Source of the DNA: Affinundibacterium macrobrachii | GTDB taxonomy: Bacteria > Pseudomonadota > Gammaproteobacteria > Burkholderiales > Burkholderiaceae_D | NCBI RefSeq assembly: GCF_014652415.1 | Contig: NZ_BMYT01000002.1 | Span: 186,001 to 250,000, forward strand | Direction of reading: 5' to 3' | DNA length: 64,000 nucleotides | Shown: positions 46,401-54,438 of the stretch, one piece after another | How the letters are laid out: each line of letters begins with the position of its first letter | Position numbering within the stretch: the first letter of the stretch is position 1 | Translations under genes and position numbers: made by a program | The notes under the pieces: model-generated | Seen by the model: only the letters and a program-made list of their open reading frames with translations | What the model was told of the DNA's origin: nothing | The model's database searches: none

Positions 46401-48242
46401 AGTTTCAACTGGTAATTGCAAACCCAAATCATGAATCCACAATTCGCTCGCGCCATCTGCCACGTGGTAAGGATGTTCGTCGAGTACGCGTGCACCCATG
46501 CGTTCTAGCACAGGTAGAGAATCGGACAGGGCGACTTTGGAGGTGTTGTAAATCTTAAAGCGCAATAAGCCCGCGACGGCATCTAAAGGACGATACAGTT
46601 TGACTGCCAATGGCGCGGCATTTGATAAGCCTGCCAAGATATCGGCATCTTCGGCACCTGCTTGTGGCGAGAAGTCTTCGCGATATCCACTTGGGAAAGC
46701 ATTCGCAAAACGATTTGCCAAATCTAAACCACGGCCTTCGCCATGCGTGCGCAAGAGTTCGTTGCTGCAATCGTCTTCCCAACGTTGCGCGAGTTTGGCG
46801 ATGCGCGCTTCGAGCGCGGCGACGTTCACATTCGCACTCATCGGTGCATCAGCTTTAGCGCGTACCAAGTAATGGATGCGTGCTAATGGGCTATCGGTCA
46901 GCATCGGTGTGAATTCGATCGAATGTCCGTCTAAGGCGGCCATTAATTCGCTACTGATCTTGACGCGCAATTCGGTGTTGTAACGATCACGTGGCACAAA
47001 TACTTGCGCGGAAGTGAAACGACCAAACGGATCACGACGCAAGAACAAACGCACACGCTGACGCTCTTGCAAACGCAAAATGCCAATCGCGTGATCGGTC
47101 AAAGTTGCGGTATCGACTTGGAATAATTCATCGCGTGGATAGTCATCGAGAATCGATTGCAAGGCTTTTGCTGCATGGCTTTCTGGTACCACGCCTGCTG
47201 CGCTCATCACGGCAGCGGTACGTTGGCGCACTTGTGGAATTTCGCTGACGGGTGCGGAATACGCGGTGGAAGTATAGAGACCGAGGAAGCGCGATTCACC
47301 GATCACTTGTCCCGCATCATTAAAGCGTTTGACCGCGATGTAATCGAGCCATGCTGGGCGATGCACGGTGGCGCGTGTCATGGCTTTGGTGACTAAGACC
47401 GTTTCGTCGGAATCAATCAATGCCACAACTTCTGGCGGCAATAAGGTTTCGTTAGTATTGACCTTGCCGCGCAAAATGCCGAGGCCAGAATCTGGCAATG
47501 CTACCAAACTAACTTGATTGCCATTGCGTTTAAGTTCGTAATCGCGCGCACCCAAGAAAGTGAAATGGCGGTCTTCTAACCAACGCAAAAAGGCGATGCC
47601 TTCGCCATGACTTTGATGCGTGCTAGTGAATTTTTCTGAGGCGGTGATGAGTTCTTTAACACGACCTAACATTGGCTGCCAATCGACGACAGCACTGCGC
47701 ACATCGGCAAGCACGTGCATCAAATCATCGACCAGCGCTTGTTGATCGGCTGCGCTGACGATGCGATCGCATTCGACCAAAATCAAGGATTCCACCGGAT
47801 CATTACGGCCAGCAGCAGTTGCTGCGGCAACGGTACTGACTTCGGCAATACTGCCATCGGCATTGCGCGCTACGCTCATCAAAGGATGCACGATCCAGTG
47901 TGCGGTACGACCTGTGCGGTTAATCGCCATCGTGACGGAATCGACCAAGAACGGCATATTATCGTTCACGATTTGCACCACGGTGTGCTCGCTGACAAAG
48001 CCATCTTCTGCCAAACTAGGGTTAAACACGCGGATCTTCGGCGTATTCGCCGCACGCGGAGTGTCTAACAAGCGCCAATGCGCGTTCGCCAAGGCAAATA
48101 AATTCGCCGCGCCACGGGCGGTGATTTCATCGGGATCGGTGTTTTCAAAATAAGCAGCGATAAAGCCGCCTTGACGTTTGCTGGCTGAGCCAGAATGTTC
48201 TTGGGCATATGCCATGAGTTCGGCAAAATGGGATGAGGTCAT
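43476..48242 (-). CDS. gdhB: NAD-specific glutamate dehydrogenase, large type
   Basis: 1,588 residues, the usual length of the ~180-kDa bacterial NAD-GDH (L-GDH). The start [10 protein letters not shown] follows AAGGA. N-terminal ACT-like and helical regions ([31 protein letters not shown]) precede the catalytic part, in which [56 protein letters not shown] and [14 protein letters not shown] are conserved. The C-terminal ~350 residues are the helical domain. It oxidises glutamate to 2-oxoglutarate and ammonia and is mainly catabolic. It is monocistronic, and its leader holds a two-part hairpin at 48299-48341. Confidence 0.96.
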   Translation of the reverse strand: [1588 protein letters not shown]

Positions 48243-48823
48243 GCTTGTTCCTTACTTGTTTAAAGTTCAAGAAGTGCCAATTTGTTTTAGTTTTAATGTT
48301 TGATTGCACGCACTTTCTGGGTAAGAAAGCTGACAATCAAACCTAGTGGAAAGTCTCTAGAAATTCCCATATTGCAAGTATCCTCCATTCGAGAGGGAAT
48401 GACAAATGCAGCGAGGAAATTCCAACAGCGAGCAGACCACTAGCCAAAGTGGCGCTAGTGTAGCTTTAATTGAAATTGGCGGGCGGTAAGACCAGTGCGT
48501 GGAATAAGATTGTTTGGTTTAAATCAAATGCCAGTCGCGCGACAAACTGCCTGCCTTGTTGGAATGTTTAGCTGTCTGTGCTGCTTTGGGTGTTTTGTTG
48601 TTTGTGTTCGGGATCGTGAGAACCGATCAGCTATGCAAGCTAGCTCAGGTATTTTTATTTGAGCTAGCAAGAAGGCTTGATAGAATGATCAGCATTAAAT
48701 CAGTATTAACGCAGCACGCTATTGCCGATTCTTATGTCATCAATAGAATGGATACAAGCCACAAGCTAGATCTAAAGCACCGCGCGGGTTGCACCCGCCC
48801 TACGAAACTAACTGGACAGCACA
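48243..48823. other. Intergenic region, 581 bases
   Basis: It contains the glutamate dehydrogenase leader hairpin, a second hairpin CACTAGC-N9-GCTAGTG (48438-48460) and the upstream region of the DUF2251-like gene, including GCGGGTTGCACCCGC (48783-48799). A 97-codon frame at 48556 has no support. Confidence 0.5.
48299..48341 (-). promoter_or_regulatory. Two-part hairpin in the gdhB leader
   Basis: TTTGATTG pairs with CAATCAAA (8 bp), and inside it CTTTCT pairs with AGAAAG around a 5-base loop; an internal bulge separates the stems. It lies 57-99 bases before the gdhB start codon, a position suited to operator or RNA-level control. No known riboswitch class was recognised. Confidence 0.5.
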
Positions 48824-49255
48824 ATGAACGAACCACTGTTTTTGACTGAATACCATTCTACTTCTAACAGAAATGTCGTCGTGGTCGATGAGGGCTCTTC
48901 CGTTTGGTGCTATCTGACCGAACCCAACGGCGATAACCCGATAGCGGATTGCTGGCTTTTGAATACTATAGACGCACCAGAGAACTTAGATGATTTCGGC
49001 TCATCAGAATCCGCTCCACCAGCGACGCGACGTTATGTCACTGATGCTGCTAAACGGGCAGTGCCAAGCGAAGCGTCGATTAAGCTTCTTTGGTCTAAGG
49101 ATGGCGAATCGGTTGCGGTCTATGTTGGACAAGAGTTACTCGGCTTCATCGCGCATAACAATCCAAGAGGTTTTAGTACAAACTTGCGAGAAGAGGGTCC
49201 GTTTGGCTCGCCGCTTGATCGTGAGCTGTTTTCAATGCTATTCATGTCGGCATGA
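48824..49255 (+). CDS. DUF2251-like protein
   Basis: 143 residues. The pattern NVVVVDEGSSVWCYLTEPNGDNPIADCWLLNT, then EASIKLLWSKDGESVAVYVGQELLGFI and a final F, resembles DUF2251, a small cytosolic family of unknown role. The assignment is by eye and moderate. The 3' two-thirds are repeated almost exactly at 56011-56338, so this gene marks one end of a directly duplicated block. The ATG has only a weak ribosome-binding site (GGACAGCACA). Confidence 0.6.
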   Translation: MNEPLFLTEYHSTSNRNVVVVDEGSSVWCYLTEPNGDNPIADCWLLNTIDAPENLDDFGSSESAPPATRRYVTDAAKRAVPSEASIKLLWSKDGESVAVYVGQELLGFIAHNNPRGFSTNLREEGPFGSPLDRELFSMLFMSA

Positions 49256-49303
49256 CGATCCGTCCAAGACTCTAGCGAACATGCATGCTTGTAATATGTA
49301 GGG
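48976..49303 (+). repeat. 328-bp direct repeat, left copy
   Basis: It aligns without gaps to 56011-56338 (constant offset 7,035), with about 18 mismatches by eye, fewest in the middle. It covers codons ~52-143 of the DUF2251-like gene plus 48 bases downstream. Confidence 0.9.
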
Positions 49304-50107
49304 TGGGTGTATTTGTTTCCGAGTTGGTTGACCCTGCGTGGTTTGTTGAGGTTGAGGCTAATGCAGCCAAACGAGATAAAATTAATTCCTAACTTACGAA
49401 GCAGTCTTAAGTGTAATAAGTGTCTCCTCCGAAAAATCAAGCGCTTCAAGATATTCACGAGCAGGCAAACTCAATGAGGAGGCGGCATCACACGCCAACT
49501 TTACACTCAGCACACCACTTCGGTGATTGGCATCGCTCTTGAAAATGTTGGTGTCAATCACAAAGCTTTAGCCGCCGCCCCATTCTTCCAAAAATCAGCG
49601 CGCAAGCACTTTCTGGAACACAAAATACAACCTATCGTTGTCGGCAGAATCGGGCTTTCCGCTTCATCGACAGCGTTGATCAATCCAAAATGGAGACTTT
49701 CAAACTCAATCGAAAGAACCCAGTGGCAGACTTAGTCCAAATGCAGCCCTTCGCACAAGCGACGTTCGAAAGGGATGTCAAAACAGTAACCGATAGTCAG
49801 CATTGGAATCATCAATTCCAAGTCAATCGATGGCCTGTCTATGTAACTATAACGCCGAACAAGATGAGTTTGATTCATAAACTGAGTTATTCCACCGAGC
49901 AGATGATTGGCGGGAGAATCATCTTCAATATGGAGGACTTACAACAAAGGCGCACGACCGACATCTTGACGTCCCGTCATGGCGAAAAGTCCAATCAATA
50001 GATGCGAGATAAGCTGACCAGCTCAACAACTTTATTGAATATTTTTTCAAACAATGAGCCAAAAAGTAGGCTCGCTGAAGAACACTGACCATGGGATTGT
50101 CAAACAT
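49304..50107. other. Region without a supported gene, 804 bases
   Basis: Short frames at 49523-49735 and 49690-50001 overlap in different phases and could be the remains of one broken gene (KALAAAPFFQKSARKHFLEHKIQPIVVGRIGL, then TFERDVKTVTDSQHWNHQFQVNRWPVYVTI). I recognise no family. No RNA gene was seen. Confidence 0.4.
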
Positions 50108-50153
50108 TTGACATGAAAATAATGAACGTCGTATAATTTTGTACGAAGTTCAT
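50108..50153 (+). promoter_or_regulatory. Promoter and palindromic operator of the TetR-P450 operon
   Basis: -35 TTGACA (50108-50113), 18-base spacer, -10 TATAAT (50132-50137). The -10 lies inside an inverted repeat: ATGAACGTCGTA (50122-50133) and TACGAAGTTCAT (50142-50153), one mismatch in 12. A TetR dimer bound there would block RNA polymerase, so the operon is probably autorepressed until a ligand binds. Confidence 0.8.
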
Positions 50154-50167
50154 TTTTTGGAGTGTTG

Positions 50168-50842
50168 ATGGTAGACCCCGTTGCCGCCAAAGGCAAACGC
50201 CGAGAGCGCAAACGAGAGCAAACCGCGAGTCACCTCGCGGCTACTGCTTTCCGTCTGTTTGAGACGCATGGTTACAATATGGTCTCGATGGAATTGATCG
50301 CTGATGAGGCCGATGTAGCCAAAGCCACGCTTTACAACTACTTCCCGGTCAAAGAAGCCCTCCTCGCGCATTGTTTTCGGGAGGATATCGCTGCCGGCAT
50401 GGTGGAAAGAGCGGCCACACTTGCTGCATTCAAGACCTTTGAATCCCGCATGAACTATCTGCTGTGCGAGTCAGCTGTTTGGCATACAGCGCGAAAGGCT
50501 TACTTGCCTCACTACCTCCGGTATCTGACCAGTCAGGCTCGTTATGGTGAAGAGACGCCCTGCGAAGGAAATGCCAACAGCGGTAGCCGCCAAATTCTCA
50601 CCCTGATGTTCGAGGCCGCACAGCATTCTGGCGAGGTAGACAATCGGCAGACGGCTGCACAAATCGCCTGGAACTTTGAGTACCTACTCTTCGGTGCGAT
50701 TACCGCTTGGCTCAATGACCCAAGCGTGGACCTGACACAAAGATTTCTTGCCGCTTTTGATCTCGCCATGCACGGCATAGCAAACACGCCTCGAACGAAA
50801 CCACCGACATCAAGTGTCACAGGAGCCAAAAATGACGATTGA
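50168..50842 (+). CDS. TetR-family transcriptional repressor
   Basis: 224 residues from the ATG at 50168 (GGAG six bases ahead). The N-terminal helix-turn-helix is clear: TASHLAATAFRLFETHGYNMVSMELIADEADVAKATLYNYFPVKEALLAH. The C-terminal ligand domain is typical in length. It overlaps the P450 gene by 11 bases, so the two are co-translated and the P450 substrate or a related compound is the likely inducer. Its own operator is the palindrome at 50122-50153. Confidence 0.92.
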   Translation: MVDPVAAKGKRRERKREQTASHLAATAFRLFETHGYNMVSMELIADEADVAKATLYNYFPVKEALLAHCFREDIAAGMVERAATLAAFKTFESRMNYLLCESAVWHTARKAYLPHYLRYLTSQARYGEETPCEGNANSGSRQILTLMFEAAQHSGEVDNRQTAAQIAWNFEYLLFGAITAWLNDPSVDLTQRFLAAFDLAMHGIANTPRTKPPTSSVTGAKNDD

Positions 50843-52241
50843 CAGCAGCAACAACATAGCGCCCATCAGAACAGCCCCACTGGGTCTGCCGCTAATCTCT
50901 TACATACAGAAGGACCCGTTGGGCGCGGCCAGTCACTTCCAGCGCCACTTTGGCGATGTCGCGCGACTGAACATCTTGTTTCGCCGCATCTATTACTTTT
51001 TCAGTCCTGATGCAGTACGCCAGATTCTGGTCGATCATCAGTCCGACTTCACGCGCGAAGCTCGCTTGCTCAAGATCTTTGAATCCTTTCAAGGAAAAAA
51101 CGTACTCACCACCGAAGGCGCGGACTGGGAGCGTCAACGACGCATATTGACGCCGGGTTTTTCACCCAAGCGCGTCGTCGGTTACTTGAATCTGATGCGT
51201 GATGCTATCGATGCCAGCGTTGGCGAAGAACTCCCGGTCGTGCCCGGGCGCAGTGCATTGGTCGATGTTGACTTCCTGACTACGCGAATCACGATGGACG
51301 TCATTCTGCGCACGCTTTTTTCTCATGCGACGACACAAGCCGAAGCCAACAGAATTTCAATGGCCATCCGCGCATTAACCCGACAAAGCATGCGTGAGGT
51401 TTACTGGACCTTTATTCCACCAAACTGGCTACCTTACCCCGGTCGTGCTGCCAAGCTTAAGCACATCAAAACCATCAGCGACCTAATTACTACGCATATC
51501 AAAGCACGAATCAGCAAACCCAAAGACATCGGCACACACAATGACGTGCTTGACATGCTGCTGGCAGCACGTGACGACGCTCCGACGACCGGCAGCGCAT
51601 CGCTGACATCGCAGGAAATCCACGACAACTGCATCCTGCTCTTCAGCGCAGGTTTCGATACCGCGTCTTCAGCACTGACATGGTGGATTGGTTTGATGGC
51701 GACACATCCGGATATCGTGGAAAAGTTGCGCAGCGAAATAGAGGGCGCAAATCTTGGAAATCCGCCGATGGAAGACATCGCGCGTCTACCTTATCTAAAC
51801 GCTACGATCAAAGAGGCGATGCGTCTTTACTCGCCGTCCACGGCTTTGTTTACCCGCGTCGCGCTTCGCGACGTCATGATCGGTGAGACAGCGGTTTCAA
51901 AAGGCACACTGGTAGCTGTGCCGATCTGGAGCTTGCATCATGATGAGCGATCATTTGCAGAACCGGACAGCTTTCGCCCCGACCGCTTCATGCCCGACGC
52001 TTCGCCTATCCCACGCAGCGCCTACATGCCGTTTGGGGCGGGGCCACATTTCTGCCTCGGGCAGCATTTCGCCAGTATGGAAATGGCGTTGATTGCCGCT
52101 CATCTCGTGCAGAATTTTGACTTCGCCCTAGAAGACGGCGCGGTTCTGCCCGAACCCTTTGTGGACCTTGCGCTTAAGCCCAAGTCGACCATGCGTGTAC
52201 GGTTTACGCGGCGCGATGCACGCAAGAAGCCGACGTCATGA
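50832..52241 (+). CDS. Cytochrome P450 monooxygenase
   Basis: 469 residues from the ATG at 50832, with AGGAG just upstream. The I-helix AGFDTASSALTW provides the acid-threonine pair, EAMRLY is the ExxR, and PFGAGPHFCLGQHF carries the haem-ligand Cys408. There is no N-terminal membrane anchor. It is similar in layout to the CYP102/CYP4-like bacterial P450s with long N-termini (QKDPLGAASHFQRHFGDVARL). No ferredoxin or reductase is adjacent. The substrate is unknown; the TetR gene suggests response to a hydrophobic or toxic compound. Confidence 0.94.
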   Translation: MTIDSSNNIAPIRTAPLGLPLISYIQKDPLGAASHFQRHFGDVARLNILFRRIYYFFSPDAVRQILVDHQSDFTREARLLKIFESFQGKNVLTTEGADWERQRRILTPGFSPKRVVGYLNLMRDAIDASVGEELPVVPGRSALVDVDFLTTRITMDVILRTLFSHATTQAEANRISMAIRALTRQSMREVYWTFIPPNWLPYPGRAAKLKHIKTISDLITTHIKARISKPKDIGTHNDVLDMLLAARDDAPTTGSASLTSQEIHDNCILLFSAGFDTASSALTWWIGLMATHPDIVEKLRSEIEGANLGNPPMEDIARLPYLNATIKEAMRLYSPSTALFTRVALRDVMIGETAVSKGTLVAVPIWSLHHDERSFAEPDSFRPDRFMPDASPIPRSAYMPFGAGPHFCLGQHFASMEMALIAAHLVQNFDFALEDGAVLPEPFVDLALKPKSTMRVRFTRRDARKKPTS

Positions 52242-52533
52242 GGTGACTGTTGTTATCGAATCTATTATGTTCAACGAATGACATGAGATGCTTGCTCGCA
52301 CAATCCGTTTTAGCCGTTTCGACACTCGTACACAAAGAAGACGAACGCCAATACAGTTTTGTGACAACGGATGGCAACAAGCTGGCCTATTCCTGAATTG
52401 GCAAAGCTAATAAATCAGTGTTGTTGATCGAGAGGCCTCATTAGAAATACTAGATTCATCCGAACGCTCATCCGGCACGTCAATGCCTTTTCTTGGTTGT
52501 TAGTCAGCACAAAGCACATCATGGAAAATTAAT
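52242..52533. other. Intergenic region, 292 bases
   Basis: A 37-codon frame at 52283 has no ribosome-binding site. No terminator or other element was clear. Confidence 0.4.
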
Positions 52534-52926
52534 ATGCAGATTCTGTTCTTCATTGCAGGCACTCTCGGAATCATTACAGGTATTGTTCACTCCGTGCTTG
52601 GAGAAATACTGATTTTTCGGCATCTCCGCAACGGTGGGCTTGTTCCCACACTTGGTGCACCTCCGCTTCGTGGACGAAATATCCGCATCATTTGGGCAAC
52701 ATGGCACTTGGCCTCGGTCTTAGGCTGGGCTTTTGCCGGCGTTCTAATGCGGCTTGCATTTGCCCCGCATGACACTTCGCTTCTCCCTTTCGTTTTAAAT
52801 GCGATTATTTTTGCAAATCTTGGCGGATCTCTGTTGGTACTTGTAGGAACCAAGGGGCGGCATCCAGGCTGGATCGCGCTGTTAGCTACCGCTGTGTTCA
52901 CATGGTTTGCCGCGAGTGCCTCATAA
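52534..52926 (+). CDS. Small four-helix membrane protein
   Basis: 130 residues with four hydrophobic segments: ILFFIAGTLGIITGIVHSVLG, IWATWHLASVLGWAFAGVLM, LLPFVLNAIIFANLGGSLLVLVG and GWIALLATAVFTWFA. HSVLGE and the conserved WHLAS are reminiscent of small uncharacterised membrane proteins. No enzymatic motif was seen. It is on the same strand as the P450 and peptidase genes but with separate spacing. Confidence 0.7.
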   Translation: MQILFFIAGTLGIITGIVHSVLGEILIFRHLRNGGLVPTLGAPPLRGRNIRIIWATWHLASVLGWAFAGVLMRLAFAPHDTSLLPFVLNAIIFANLGGSLLVLVGTKGRHPGWIALLATAVFTWFAASAS

Positions 52927-53054
52927 CAACGCAACCAAATGAGCCTCTTTAAGAACATTTACTCAAGTCATTATCGGGCGCGAGCATTCCAAAACTTAAA
53001 GTCACCTCTTACTAATCATTTTACTCATTCTTCATTATTAATTAGGGAGCGCAA

Positions 53055-54428
53055 ATGCGACATTTCATTTTCCCGACCGTACTTTGTGCACTCTTGTCTT
53101 TCTCGTCGCAAGCGACTCAGCTCGACAGATGGCAGGTGCCGGTAGCGATGAAAAAACTCGACAACGGACTAACGGTCGTGGTGTCGGAAGACCGTAGCTC
53201 ACCTACGGTCGGTGTAAGTGTTGTATACCGCGTAGGCATGCGCCTAGAACCGCGCAACCGCAGCGGCTTCGCGCATCTGTTCGAGCACCTGATGTTCGAA
53301 GGCTCGCCCAACGCGAAGGAAGGTGTGTTCGACAAGGTGATCACTGGTGGCGGTGGCCGCTACAATGGCTCCACTGGCCCGGATTTCACCAATTACATCG
53401 CGCTTGCACCGGTCACTGCGCTTGAGCCGATCCTGTGGCTCGAGGCGGATCGCATGAAAACGCTTGACTTCAATCCCGCTACGCTCAAGAACCAAAAAGA
53501 TGTGGTGAAAGAAGAAATCCGCATCAATGTGAAGAACCAACCCTACGGCGGCTTCATGTGGATCGACATCGGCCAGCACGCTTTCCAAAAATGGGAAAAC
53601 AATCACGACGGTTACGGTAGCTTCGAGGATCTCGAAGACGCGAGCCTGCAAGACGTCATGGCGTTCCATCACGATTACTATGGACCCAACAACGCGGTGA
53701 TTGGTATCGCCGGAGATATCGCTGCTGCTGAGGCGTTCGAGCTTGCGGAGAAGTACTTCGGTGGCATCAATGCTCGCCCTACGCCAAAGGCTCCCGACTA
53801 CAGCGAAGGCTTGAACACGCAGGAAAAACGTCTTCAGCAGACCGATGAATTAGCGCAAGTGCCAGCGATCGCCGCAGCGTGGAAGATGCCTGCACGGGGC
53901 AGCAAGGATCAAGCACCAATGGCCGTGTTGAGCGAACTTCTGGGGGCCGGCAACGCCTCACGGTTCTATCAAGGCCTTGTCAAGGGTCGAGAGATAGCAC
54001 TCAATGTCGATACGCACGGACTTGTTGGACCATGGGAATACGATGGCCCAACGCTGTTCACCGTCTTTGCGCTCTATAAGCCCACTACGAATGCTGACGC
54101 CGTGCTTTCCGCACTCGACGAGGAAATCGCCAAGCTAGGCAGCGAAGGCGTGGGTGAAGCAGAACTCGCACGCGTCAAGACGCGAATGCTGGCCGATTGG
54201 TACAAGCATCTAGAACCCTTCATTGGTCGCGCAGATATGCTAGCCAAACTGCATACGCTGTGGGGGGACGCAAATGTCGTGAATACCATTCCTACATGGA
54301 TAGAATCGGTCTCCGCAGCTGATCTGCAGCGCGTTGCAAAGACCTATTTAACCTTGAGCAATCGTACTGTCATCGACCGTGTACCCGTCGCAAGAATCAA
54401 CGCGGCGCCAACGACTGTATCCAAGTAG
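53055..54428 (+). CDS. M16 family zinc peptidase, catalytic subunit
   Basis: 457 residues; AGGGAGCGCAA-ATG gives the start and MRHFIFPTVLCALLSFSSQATQ is a signal peptide, so it is periplasmic. The inverted zinc motif HLFEH is at 74-78, with the third ligand in KEEIR (Glu153/154). NAVIGIAGDI opens the second half. It is followed within 10 bases by a second M16-like gene lacking the zinc motif. The pair should form the active/inactive heterodimer seen in processing-peptidase-like and pitrilysin systems. Confidence 0.93.
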   Translation: MRHFIFPTVLCALLSFSSQATQLDRWQVPVAMKKLDNGLTVVVSEDRSSPTVGVSVVYRVGMRLEPRNRSGFAHLFEHLMFEGSPNAKEGVFDKVITGGGGRYNGSTGPDFTNYIALAPVTALEPILWLEADRMKTLDFNPATLKNQKDVVKEEIRINVKNQPYGGFMWIDIGQHAFQKWENNHDGYGSFEDLEDASLQDVMAFHHDYYGPNNAVIGIAGDIAAAEAFELAEKYFGGINARPTPKAPDYSEGLNTQEKRLQQTDELAQVPAIAAAWKMPARGSKDQAPMAVLSELLGAGNASRFYQGLVKGREIALNVDTHGLVGPWEYDGPTLFTVFALYKPTTNADAVLSALDEEIAKLGSEGVGEAELARVKTRMLADWYKHLEPFIGRADMLAKLHTLWGDANVVNTIPTWIESVSAADLQRVAKTYLTLSNRTVIDRVPVARINAAPTTVSK

Positions 54429-54438
54429 GAAGACGACC

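Noticed and set aside
48556-48849. 97-codon frame before the DUF2251-like gene
   Set aside because: No ribosome-binding site, no family features, and it overlaps the next gene's start in another phase.
48976-49303. Phage or integrative element att site
   Set aside because: No integrase, tRNA or short core site is present in the bracketed segment; the repeat is a long gene fragment, more like a recombination footprint.
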